Positions 48,337 to 59,279 of a stretch of 64,000 bases of DNA are shown here, piece after piece. The stretch lies in the NCBI GenBank assembly GCA_024640955.1, contig JAHEDZ010000010.1:1-64000 (forward strand), in the 5' to 3' direction. Within the stretch, counting starts at the first letter, position 1; every line of letters begins with the position of its first letter. A program made the translations under genes and the position numbers. The notes under the pieces were generated by a model, which saw only the letters and a list, made by a program, of their open reading frames with translations, ran no database searches and was not told where the DNA came from. The DNA comes from Oceanospirillaceae bacterium (GTDB lineage: Bacteria > Pseudomonadota > Gammaproteobacteria > Pseudomonadales > Balneatricaceae).

Positions 48337-48471
48337 TTATGCAGACAGACGAGCGCGGCCACGAGCACGACGACGGTTCAGGACCTGACGACCGTTTTTA
48401 GTAGCCATACGAGCACGGAAACCGTGAGTACGTTTGCGCTTCAGTACGCTTGGTTGGAATGTTCTTTTCAT
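48337..48471 (-). CDS. rpmH: 50S ribosomal protein L34
   Basis: Too short for the ORF track. Reads [44 protein letters not shown] (44 residues), the highly conserved L34 sequence. First gene of rpmH-rnpA-yidC-mnmE. A promoter with good spacing lies about 80 bp upstream. Confidence 0.98.
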   Translation of the reverse strand: MKRTFQPSVLKRKRTHGFRARMATKNGRQVLNRRRARGRARLSA

Positions 48472-48547
48472 TGCCTTGTCCTGCTTTACTTCAGGTTAAC
48501 TGGTTGGAACCGGCCAGTGGGCCAGTACGCAAAATTCGAGACGCGAC

Positions 48548-48576
48548 ATTCTAGGGAAAAGGCCCCCTGCTTGCAA
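48548..48576 (-). promoter_or_regulatory. Sigma-70 promoter of rpmH
   Basis: Minus strand TTGCAA, 17 bases, TAGAAT: ideal spacing, 5/6 in the -10. The start point would be near 48541, leaving a leader of about 70 nt. Confidence 0.65.
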
Positions 48577-48638
48577 ACCCTTTAGCGACCGAAACAGGCA
48601 AAAAAGTAAAAAAAGTCTGGTATGCCTAGCAGTATTCA

Positions 48639-48668
48639 CAAAAAAACCAGCCCGAGGGCTGGTTTTTT
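48639..48668 (-). terminator. Terminator of dctP
   Basis: AAAAAACCAGCCC-GA-GGGCTGGTTTTTT, a near-perfect palindromic stem flanked by A6 and T6, 18 bp after the dctP stop. Bidirectional in form; no gene converges from the left. Confidence 0.85.
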
Positions 48669-48686
48669 ATGGGTTTACAGCGATAT

Positions 48687-49763
48687 TTAGCGCATTTTAC
48701 GCTGCATGTAAGAGTCGAGTGGACCTTCAGACACGCTCATCCACTGGTTTTGGTCTTTCTGGAAAGATTTCATGCTGGCATAGATGCGTTTAAAGTCTTC
48801 GTTCTCAGCTGAAAGCTCTGCGTAAGTTTCCTGTGCAGCCTCCCAAGCAGCATCCATTACATCTTTCGGGAAGATCTTCATAGAGGTACCACCCGCAAGA
48901 ATAGTCTTCAATGCTTCTGGGTTCTTCGCGTCGTAGAATGCAGTGGTCTTTACGTTTGCACGCTCAGCTGCTGCTTCAACGATGTTCTTGTATTCAACTG
49001 GCAGAGAGTCGAACTTCTCTTTGTTGATGTAAACAGAGAGGTTTGGAGCCGCTTCCCACCAGCCTGGGGTGTAGTAGTAGGTAGCAACCTTGTTGAAGCC
49101 CATCTTCATATCATCAAATGGACCAACCCACTCAGCTGCGTCGATGGTGCCTTTTTCCAGAGATGGGAAGATATCGCCACCGGGGATTGACTGAGGTACA
49201 ACACCGAGTTTCTCGATGATTTTACCGCCCATACCACCGATACGCATCTTCAGGCCATCGAGGTCTGCCAGTGATTTGATCTCTTTGTTGTACCAACCAC
49301 CCATCTGTACGCCAGTGTTACCTGCTGGGAATGGCACGATGTTAGAGCCAGCGAACAGCTCTTTGATCATCTCACCGCCGCCACCGAAGTTGTACCATGC
49401 CTGGAACTGACGGTAGTTAAGACCGAACGGGATAGTAGTATCGAGCGCGAATGCTGGGTTCTTACCGTAGTAGTAGTAAGAGGCCGTGTGCCCCGCTTCG
49501 ATAGTGCCGTCAGAGACCGCATCAAAGATCTGCATGGTGCCAACGATTTCACCCGCTGGGAACACGCGGATTTTGAATTTACCGTTAGTCATCTTCTCAA
49601 CTTCTTCAGCGAAGAACACACCGCCCATGTAGAAGCCGATGCCTGGTGGTACAGCTGACTGTAGACGCCAGTTCAGTTCTGGAAGCTCAGCAGCTGATGC
49701 TGCAGTTGCTGTTGATACGGCTGCTGCAAGCAGGGCGCCTTTAAACAGATCTCTACGTTTCAT
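48687..49763 (-). CDS. dctP: TRAP transporter substrate-binding protein, TakP-like
   Basis: Periplasmic receptor of a TRAP importer. The N terminus MKRRDLFKGALLAAAVSTATAASA carries a twin-arginine (RRDLFKG) motif, suggesting Tat export. YYYYGKNPAFALDTTIPFGLNYRQFQAWYNFGGG (about 98-131) and YNKEIKSLADLDGLKMRIGGMGGKI (about 158-182) resemble the 2-oxoacid-binding TakP subgroup, with the conserved ligand-contacting arginine in KMRIGG. 358 residues. Divergent from dctQM, which is unusual. The substrate is probably a 2-oxo- or hydroxy-monocarboxylate, by resemblance only. Confidence 0.86.
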   Translation of the reverse strand: MKRRDLFKGALLAAAVSTATAASAAELPELNWRLQSAVPPGIGFYMGGVFFAEEVEKMTNGKFKIRVFPAGEIVGTMQIFDAVSDGTIEAGHTASYYYYGKNPAFALDTTIPFGLNYRQFQAWYNFGGGGEMIKELFAGSNIVPFPAGNTGVQMGGWYNKEIKSLADLDGLKMRIGGMGGKIIEKLGVVPQSIPGGDIFPSLEKGTIDAAEWVGPFDDMKMGFNKVATYYYTPGWWEAAPNLSVYINKEKFDSLPVEYKNIVEAAAERANVKTTAFYDAKNPEALKTILAGGTSMKIFPKDVMDAAWEAAQETYAELSAENEDFKRIYASMKSFQKDQNQWMSVSEGPLDSYMQRKMR

Positions 49764-49802
49764 GAGGAATCCTTTATCGTTATTGGTCTTTTATTGAACC
49801 GA

Positions 49803-49827
49803 GGGGAATCGCTCTGTGCGATTTCCC
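49803..49827. repeat. Inverted repeat in the dctP leader
   Basis: GGGGAATCGC-TCTGT-GCGATTTCCC: 10-bp arms with one mismatch that is a G-U pair in one RNA strand. It lies 40-64 bases before the dctP start and would form a hairpin in the leader mRNA. Confidence 0.5.
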
Positions 49828-49901
49828 TTGATAGACAATTTAACTTCACCAGTTTGAATTACTACAGACAAAGCTAATACTTTAGTTTAAGGCCCCTCTA
49901 A

Positions 49902-49920
49902 TTACTGGTCCGACCAGTAA
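49902..49920. promoter_or_regulatory. 19-bp perfect palindromic operator between dctP and dctQ
   Basis: TTACTGGTC-C-GACCAGTAA. The TGGTC-N-GACCA core is the form used by FadR/PdhR/LldR-type GntR regulators. It lies about midway in the 258-bp divergent intergenic region, so one regulator could control both transcription units. The rest of the gap is AT-rich with no gene. Confidence 0.65.
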
Positions 49921-50021
49921 AAAGCTAAGTTGTCTCGTTTTACTAAAGTCGGCACACTGCAAGCAGTCCGAATCTGGGGATACCCGATCGGTAGCATAAT
50001 AAGCTTCATGGAATTCGATAA

Positions 50022-50591
50022 ATGAACGCTCTCTTAAAATTCTCGGCGACCGTAGATGCCATTAATGGTTTCGTTGGGCGCAACGTAAAGTGGCTGATCC
50101 TAGCCGCGGTTCTGGTCAGTGCGGGTAACGCAACAACTCGTTACCTCTTTAATGTCGCATCAAACGCAATGTTGGAGCTACAGTGGTACTTCTACGCGGC
50201 AGTGTTCACCTTGGCGGCAGGCTATGTATTAAAGGTCAATGAGCATGTGCGCATCGACGTTATGAGCCAGCGGATGAGCCCGCGTACCCGCAACTGGGTC
50301 GACTTCTGGGGCTTTTTGTTGTTCGTGCTTCCAGTGACTCTCTACATTACCCTGCAGTCGATCCCAAATTTGATCGAGACCTATCAGAACCAAGAGGTGA
50401 GTCAGAACGCCGGTGGCCTAATTCGCTGGCCGGTTCGTCTTATGATTCCGGTGGGGTTTGGTCTGCTCTTTATCCAGGCCTGTTCTGAGTTGATCAAGCG
50501 CTGGGCGTTTTTGAAGGGGTTGATTGATGATCCGCTCGCCAGAGGTGGGCATGCAACAGTCGATATGGATGATGCTAAGGAGAGCGTGTAA
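50022..50591 (+). CDS. dctQ: TRAP transporter small permease
   Basis: Four-helix DctQ-type membrane subunit (segments about 24-45, 57-78, 93-113 and 143-163). DVMSQRMSPRTRNWVDFWGF near 77-96 is the typical cytoplasmic loop motif. 189 residues is within the DctQ range for TakQ-type proteins. Directly followed by dctM with no gap. GGAA lies nine bases before the start. Confidence 0.86.
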   Translation: MNALLKFSATVDAINGFVGRNVKWLILAAVLVSAGNATTRYLFNVASNAMLELQWYFYAAVFTLAAGYVLKVNEHVRIDVMSQRMSPRTRNWVDFWGFLLFVLPVTLYITLQSIPNLIETYQNQEVSQNAGGLIRWPVRLMIPVGFGLLFIQACSELIKRWAFLKGLIDDPLARGGHATVDMDDAKESV

Positions 50592-52067
50592 ATGGAATTT
50601 CTGACCGATAACATCGCGCCGATTATGTTCGGCTCGTTGATCTTCTTTTTGCTCTCTGGCTTTCCTGTTGCGTTCAGCCTTGCTGCTAACGGCATCCTGT
50701 TCGCGCTGATTGGGCATGAGCTGGGTCTTCTTGACTGGGTTCTGTTACAAGCGATCCCCGAGCGTATTTACGGCATCATGCAGAATGACACGCTGCTGGC
50801 GATTCCCTTCTTCACCTTTATGGGCATTATTCTGCAGCGTTCCGGTATGGCTGAGGACCTGTTGGAGAGTGCCGGGCAGCTTTTTGGAGGTGTTCCAGGT
50901 GGTCTTGGCTACGCGGTCATTCTGGTTGGTGCACTGCTTGCCGCGACAACCGGCGTTGTAGCTGCATCAGTCATCTCAATGGGTCTTATCTCGCTGCCGG
51001 TAATGATGCGCTACCGCTATCACTACCCGACCGCAGCGGGCCTGTTAACAGGTGCCGGCTCTCTTGCGCAGATTATTCCACCGTCGTTGGTCTTGATCGT
51101 TCTGGCTGACGTTCTCTCTGTTTCAGTTAAAGATGCGTACACCGGCGCACTCTTCCCCGCGCTGATGGTTGTTGGCTTCCTTCTGCTGTATATGTTTGTC
51201 TTGGCGATCATTAAGCCGGAAATGGTTCCACCTTTGCCGGAAGAGGCACGCACGATGAAGGGCTCTGAGCTCTATATCTCGGTAGCAACATCGATGCTGC
51301 CACCGATTGTGCTGATCTTCCTTGTGCTTGGCACAATATTCATTGGTTGGGCGACCCCGACCGAGGGTGGTGCGATGGGTGCAGTGGGTGCACTACTACT
51401 TGCAATCGCTCGCCGTCGTCTGACAATGGAAGTAGTCAAAGGCGCGTTGGATTCGACTACGAAGCTGTCGACTTTCGTAATGTTCATTCTGGTAGGCTCA
51501 TCAATCTTTGCACTCTCGTTCCGCGCGGTGAATGGTGATATTTGGATTGAGCATCTATTCACCTTCATCCCAGGCGGCGAGCTCGGCTTTGTACTCTTTG
51601 TCAGCTTGCTGGTGTTTGTACTTGGGTTCTTTATCGACTTCTTTGAGATTGCCTTTATCTTGATGCCGTTGATCGGCCCAGTTGCTGTCAGCATGGATAT
51701 CAACATGATTTGGTTCCTGGTACTGGTAGGTCTGAACATGTCCATGTCATTCCTGACGCCACCCTTCGGTTTCGCGCTCTTTTACTTGCGAAGTGTTGCA
51801 CCGAAAGAGGATTACAAGGATGAGATCACCGGCGGTTTGGTGCGGGGTATGCGCACTCAAGAGATCTACAAGGGTGCGATTCCATTCATTCTGATTATGC
51901 TGCTGTCGCTGACCTTGGTCATCATCTTCCCAGAGATTGTGACCTATAACTTGGACGCGCCACTTGATGTAGACCTGGACACCATCAATATTCAGCTGGA
52001 TACCGGAGGTGACTTGGGTGGTGATGATCCTTGGGGCAGTGAAGCGAACGACCCATGGGCTAACTAA
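50592..52067 (+). CDS. dctM: TRAP transporter large permease
   Basis: Main channel subunit of the TRAP importer, with about 12 membrane segments. Motifs: FPVAFSLAANGILFALIG, IPFFTFMGIILQRSGMAEDLLE, GVVAASVISMGLISLPVMM and FFIDFFEIAFILMPLIGPV. At 491 residues it exceeds the usual 425-440; an acidic tail (about 455-491: LDAPLDVDLDTINIQLDTGGDLGGDDPWGSE...) follows the last helix. A terminator lies 18 bp after the stop, separating it from dnaA. Confidence 0.88.
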   Translation: MEFLTDNIAPIMFGSLIFFLLSGFPVAFSLAANGILFALIGHELGLLDWVLLQAIPERIYGIMQNDTLLAIPFFTFMGIILQRSGMAEDLLESAGQLFGGVPGGLGYAVILVGALLAATTGVVAASVISMGLISLPVMMRYRYHYPTAAGLLTGAGSLAQIIPPSLVLIVLADVLSVSVKDAYTGALFPALMVVGFLLLYMFVLAIIKPEMVPPLPEEARTMKGSELYISVATSMLPPIVLIFLVLGTIFIGWATPTEGGAMGAVGALLLAIARRRLTMEVVKGALDSTTKLSTFVMFILVGSSIFALSFRAVNGDIWIEHLFTFIPGGELGFVLFVSLLVFVLGFFIDFFEIAFILMPLIGPVAVSMDINMIWFLVLVGLNMSMSFLTPPFGFALFYLRSVAPKEDYKDEITGGLVRGMRTQEIYKGAIPFILIMLLSLTLVIIFPEIVTYNLDAPLDVDLDTINIQLDTGGDLGGDDPWGSEANDPWAN

Positions 52068-52084
52068 TTACCAGCCCTGTGAAT

Positions 52085-52111
52085 AAAAAGGCCGCGTAAG
52101 CGGTCTTTTTT
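52085..52111 (+). terminator. Terminator of dctQM
   Basis: AAGGCCGC-GTAA-GCGGTCTT with flanking A-run and T6; an 8-bp stem with one G-U pair. Confidence 0.8.
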
Positions 52112-52280
52112 GTGGATAAGTCTGGGGTTAAATTGTTGGTAGAATATGGATAACTTAATTTTATTTATGAAATACAACTAGTTGTTTGAAGTTTTTGAAG
52201 TGAATAAGTATTACGCAGGTTGCTCAAATGCTCGAATTTATTGTGGATAAGCACCTGTGATGCGAGTACACTTATCCCCA
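52111..52280. promoter_or_regulatory. dnaA control region with DnaA boxes
   Basis: DnaA-box 9-mers upstream of dnaA: TGTGGATAA (TTATCCACA reversed) at 52111-52119 and 52242-52250, TTATCCCCA at 52272-52280, and TGTGAATAA just outside at 52078. TTGAAG, 17 bases, TATTAC near 52183-52212 is a possible promoter. DnaA autoregulation is likely; a second origin element cannot be excluded. Confidence 0.6.
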
Positions 52281-52310
52281 GTATTTAGATCTGCCCCACC
52301 GAGAATAATA

Positions 52311-53891
52311 ATGTCTGACGCTATCTGGTCCCACTGTTTGGAAAATCTGCGTGATGAGCTTCCATCGCAGCAGTTCCACATGTGGATAAGGCCACTGCGC
52401 TTAGAGAGTGAATCTGAGGCACAGATACATCTGATAGCGCCCAACCGTTTTGTTAAGGATTGGGTAAACGATAAGTTTCTAAAGCAGATCAATAATGCCC
52501 TTGAGACACTTACCGGTGGGATTCCGCCAGAGGTGAGTATCAGCATCGCTGGCCAAACCGACAGTGCGGTAAAGACGCGACCGAATCCTGGTACGCCCCG
52601 TTCACGACCAGCACCCATTCGGCGCAACCCAGATCGTCTTACAGACTCCGATTTGAGTGACTCGCAGCGCAGCTACGAGCCCAATACGATAGCATCGGCC
52701 GAAGTAATCACTAACAAGGGTGAAGGTAAGCATTCACTTGCCCCGCAAGGCCATGAAAACGGCGTTGATTCATCGCTTCTAATCCCTTCTCAGATGCGCT
52801 CGACGATAGTCGATCTGGTTGATCAATCCGAGATTGAGCGTGAGGTACAAGTTGAAGGTGGTTTGCGTCACCAGTCTAATTTGAATCCCGAATTTACTTT
52901 CGAGTCTTTTGTTCAGGGTAAGTCGAATCAGCTTGCGTTGGCAGCCGCGCGTCAGGTGGCGGATAACCCCGGTGCCGGTTACAACCCGCTCTTTATATAC
53001 GGTGGAGTTGGCTTGGGTAAGACGCACTTGATGCATGCAGTCGGTATGGAGATGCGCAAACGTAACCCCAACGCCAAGATTGTCTACCTGCACTCGGAGC
53101 GCTTCGTAGCTGACATGGTTAAAGCGCTGCAACTCAATGCAATTAATGATTTCAAACGGTTCTACCGCTCGGTAGATGCGCTGCTGATTGATGATATTCA
53201 GTTCTTCGGTGGTAAGGAGCGCTCACAGGAGGAGTTTTTCCACACCTTCAACGCCCTGTTAGAGGGCGGCCAGCAGATGATTCTGACCAGTGACCGGTAC
53301 CCGCGTGAGATTAAAGGGGTCGAGGAGCGCTTAAAATCCCGCTTTGGCTGGGGCCTGACGGTGGCGATTGAGCCGCCAGAGCTTGAGACGCGTGTAGCGA
53401 TACTAATGCGCAAGGCGTCCGAGGCTAAGGTTAGGCTTCCTGAAGATGCAGCTTTCTTCTTGGCTCAGAACCTAAGATCGAATGTCCGCGAGTTGGAAGG
53501 AGCCCTTAAACGGGTAATTGCACACGCTCATTTTCATGGCGTACCGTTAAATATCCCGACAATCAAAGAAGCATTAAAAGACCTGCTGGCATTACAGGAT
53601 AAACAGGTTAGTATTGAAAATATTCAGAAGGTTGTGGCGGAATATTACAGAATCAAAGTAGCTGATCTGTACTCCAAAAGACGCAGTCGCTCGGTGGCGC
53701 GTCCAAGGCAGGTTGCCATGACCCTCGTAAAAGAACTGACCAACCACAGTTTGCCGGAGATCGGTAACGCTTTTGGCGGTCGAGACCATACCACGGTACT
53801 GCACGCAAACCGCAAGGTTACGGAGTTGCGTGAGACCGATTCTGATATGGCTGAAGATTACAAAAACCTCCTTCGTCTGCTGACGAGCTAA
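52311..53891 (+). CDS. dnaA: chromosomal replication initiator DnaA
   Basis: AAA+ initiator that binds DnaA boxes and melts the origin. N-terminal DnaB-interaction domain ([26 protein letters not shown]), a variable linker, ATPase domain with Walker [10 protein letters not shown] (about 231-239) and Walker [10 protein letters not shown], and the C-terminal box-binding helix [11 protein letters not shown]. The track start is 18 codons upstream; ATG 52311 (MSDAIWSHC) fits family starts, giving 526 residues. The long linker (about residues 85-190) is species-specific. Confidence 0.97.
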   Translation: MSDAIWSHCLENLRDELPSQQFHMWIRPLRLESESEAQIHLIAPNRFVKDWVNDKFLKQINNALETLTGGIPPEVSISIAGQTDSAVKTRPNPGTPRSRPAPIRRNPDRLTDSDLSDSQRSYEPNTIASAEVITNKGEGKHSLAPQGHENGVDSSLLIPSQMRSTIVDLVDQSEIEREVQVEGGLRHQSNLNPEFTFESFVQGKSNQLALAAARQVADNPGAGYNPLFIYGGVGLGKTHLMHAVGMEMRKRNPNAKIVYLHSERFVADMVKALQLNAINDFKRFYRSVDALLIDDIQFFGGKERSQEEFFHTFNALLEGGQQMILTSDRYPREIKGVEERLKSRFGWGLTVAIEPPELETRVAILMRKASEAKVRLPEDAAFFLAQNLRSNVRELEGALKRVIAHAHFHGVPLNIPTIKEALKDLLALQDKQVSIENIQKVVAEYYRIKVADLYSKRRSRSVARPRQVAMTLVKELTNHSLPEIGNAFGGRDHTTVLHANRKVTELRETDSDMAEDYKNLLRLLTS

Positions 53892-53915
53892 GTTGGAACT
53901 GGGATAGGAAACCAC

Positions 53916-55019
53916 ATGAGATTTGTTATCACCCGAGAAGCCCTGATTAAGCCGCTACAGTTGGTAGCGGGTGTAGTCGAGCGTCGTCAGACCTTGCCGG
54001 TACTGTCAAACATATTGATGGTGGCAGAGGGCGATCAGCTGTCCTTAACCGGTACTGACCTTGAGGTTGAGCTGGTTGGTCGTGTGCAACTAGATGAGCT
54101 TACGCAGGCAGGTTCGGTGACCGTTCCTGCTCGTAAACTGATGGATATCTGTAAATCACTTGCTGATGACTCTCGCATTGAGATGGAAGTAGTTGGACAG
54201 AAGATGGTGATTAAATCGGGTCGCTCTAAGTTCTCTCTGTCTACTTTAGCAGCGTCTGAGTTTCCAAACGTGGAGGACAGCCCGCAAACGTTGGAACTGA
54301 GCCTACCACAAGCAGAGCTGCGTCAGCTGATCGATAAGACCGGCTTCTCTATGGCACAACAGGATGTACGGTACTACCTAAATGGTATGCTCCTGGAGGT
54401 AAGTGAAGACTCACTTCGAGCGGTAGCAACTGATGGTCACCGCCTTGCTACATCGCTAAGTGATGCAGAGGTCCCAGCTGGCACTCAGCACCAGATCATT
54501 GTTCCACGTAAGGGTATTTTGGAATTGGCCCGTCTGCTGCAGGGCGGCGATGCTGCGGTGACCCTAGTAATCGGTGCTTCGCACATTCGTGCGAATGTTG
54601 GCGACTACACCTTCACCTCTAAACTGGTAGACGGTAAGTTTCCTGATTACCAGCGAGTGATTCCCAAGAATGGCGATAAGATCTTGCTGGGAGATCGCCA
54701 GGAGCTGCGTCAGGTATTCCATCGTATCTCAATCCTATCGAACGAAAAATATCGTGGTGTTCGTCTGACGCTCTCTGACGGCTACTTGCAGGTGATGGCT
54801 AACAACCCAGAACAGGAAGAGGCGGAAGAGACTGTTGCCGTAGATTACGAAGGGCCAACTATCGATATTGGCTTCAACGTTAACTACCTCATGGATGTGC
54901 TTTCGATTCTGCACTCTGATGTCGTTAAGTTCACTTTGGCTGACGCCAACTCCAGTGCGCTGGTTGAAGGGTTTGATGACCCCAATTCAACGTACGTTAT
55001 CATGCCAATGCGTATGTAA
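53916..55019 (+). CDS. dnaN: DNA polymerase III beta sliding clamp
   Basis: Ring-shaped processivity clamp. Begins MRFVITREALIKPLQLVAGVVERRQTLPVLSNILM and ends VIMPMRM, both family hallmarks; three similar domains follow each other. 367 residues against 366 in E. coli. GGGATAGGA lies before the ATG, 24 bp after dnaA. Confidence 0.97.
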   Translation: MRFVITREALIKPLQLVAGVVERRQTLPVLSNILMVAEGDQLSLTGTDLEVELVGRVQLDELTQAGSVTVPARKLMDICKSLADDSRIEMEVVGQKMVIKSGRSKFSLSTLAASEFPNVEDSPQTLELSLPQAELRQLIDKTGFSMAQQDVRYYLNGMLLEVSEDSLRAVATDGHRLATSLSDAEVPAGTQHQIIVPRKGILELARLLQGGDAAVTLVIGASHIRANVGDYTFTSKLVDGKFPDYQRVIPKNGDKILLGDRQELRQVFHRISILSNEKYRGVRLTLSDGYLQVMANNPEQEEAEETVAVDYEGPTIDIGFNVNYLMDVLSILHSDVVKFTLADANSSALVEGFDDPNSTYVIMPMRM

Positions 55020-55027
55020 ACTGCGAT

Positions 55028-55056
55028 GGCTGGGTGCGGACTAAAATCGCCCAGCC
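55028..55056. repeat. Inverted repeat between dnaN and recF
   Basis: GGCTGGG, 15 bases, CCCAGCC: perfect 7-bp arms in the 52-bp gap, ending 15 bases before the recF ATG. No T-run follows, so it is not a normal terminator. Confidence 0.5.
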
Positions 55057-55071
55057 TAGCTTACTCCCGCG

Positions 55072-58637
<3,566 letters not shown>

Positions 58638-58648
58638 ACTGACAGCAA

Positions 58649-58664
58649 GGTTTCACGTGAAACA
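58649..58664. other. parS-like ParB-binding site 1
   Basis: GGTTTCACGTGAAACA, 15 of 16 bases matching the parS palindrome TGTTTCACGTGAAACA. Twelve bases after gyrB, overlapping the start of the terminator. Confidence 0.88.
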
Positions 58665-58693
58665 AAAAAGGCGACCATTGGGTCGCCTTTTTT
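58664..58693 (+). terminator. Bidirectional terminator after gyrB
   Basis: AAAAAAGGCGACC-ATTG-GGTCGCCTTTTTT, a perfect stem flanked by A6 and T6. It serves gyrB on the plus strand and the response-regulator gene on the minus strand. Confidence 0.88.
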
Positions 58694-58708
58694 ATTGTTC
58701 TTACAGAC

Positions 58709-59083
58709 TCAGGCATCTTGAATACCTACTGCTTTTCTAATTGCGCCGACAAGCACACTATCGCTAACGGGTTTCTGTAGCTTTAGGGTAACGTTGAACG
58801 CGTCAGCAAGATCAAGGAAGGTAGAGCCAGATGCGACGATGACAGGGATATTGCTGTCAATATCTCTTATTGCTTTGATTCCACTCATACCTTCATGGCT
58901 CGAATCCATCACTAAGTCTGTGATGATAAGGTCTGGAGCTACGCCGTGGTAAGTGCTCACCAGATCGCTGGAGTCTCGAAGTGGGAAAATCTGAGCATTC
59001 GGAAACGCTTGAGTAATTGCTCGCTCATAATCAATTTGAATAAGAAACTCATCTTCGACAATTATTATTCTGAAGTTCGACAC
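58709..59083 (-). CDS. single-domain response regulator
   Basis: Only a CheY-like receiver, 124 residues, with no output domain. Acidic pocket E10/D11, phospho-acceptor D56 (LIITDLVMD), S85 in VIVASGS and K104 in LQKPVSD are all present, so it should be phosphorylatable. The inserted SSHEG after VMD (about 61-65) lengthens the usual loop. No kinase is adjacent. It lies alone between two parS-like sites and two terminators. The role is unknown; it may act in a phosphorelay or by protein contact. Confidence 0.8.
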   Translation of the reverse strand: MSNFRIIIVEDEFLIQIDYERAITQAFPNAQIFPLRDSSDLVSTYHGVAPDLIITDLVMDSSHEGMSGIKAIRDIDSNIPVIVASGSTFLDLADAFNVTLKLQKPVSDSVLVGAIRKAVGIQDA

Positions 59084-59174
59084 TACAGGAACCTGACTGA
59101 AACAAAGTTATGGGATAACTATAGACCATTATCTAAGATGTGATTGCTCGTTGTTGGATAAATTTGATCCTCGA

Positions 59175-59190
59175 TGTTTCACGTGAAACG
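59175..59190. other. parS-like ParB-binding site 2
   Basis: TGTTTCACGTGAAACG, 15 of 16 bases matching the parS palindrome, 526 bp from site 1. Lies upstream of the response regulator; the 196-bp gap holds no other feature except the glyS terminator. Confidence 0.88.
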
Positions 59191-59232
59191 AATCTGCCGA
59201 GCCTTCGAGAAACCTAAGAAGCGGAAAGACAT

Positions 59233-59261
59233 AAAAAAGCCCAGCAGATGCCGGGCTTTTT
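59233..59261 (-). terminator. Terminator of glyQS
   Basis: GCCC-A-GCA-GA-TGC-C-GGGC stem flanked by A6 and T5, 18 bp after the glyS stop on the minus strand. The A/T flanks allow use in both directions. Confidence 0.8.
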
Positions 59262-59279
59262 GGTGTCTCTAGTTCCAGA

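Noticed and set aside
49950-49964. Sigma-54-like CGGCACACTGCAAGC upstream of dctQ
   Set aside because: Spacing fits but the -12 TT is AA and the first base is wrong; too weak to list beside the aapJ site.
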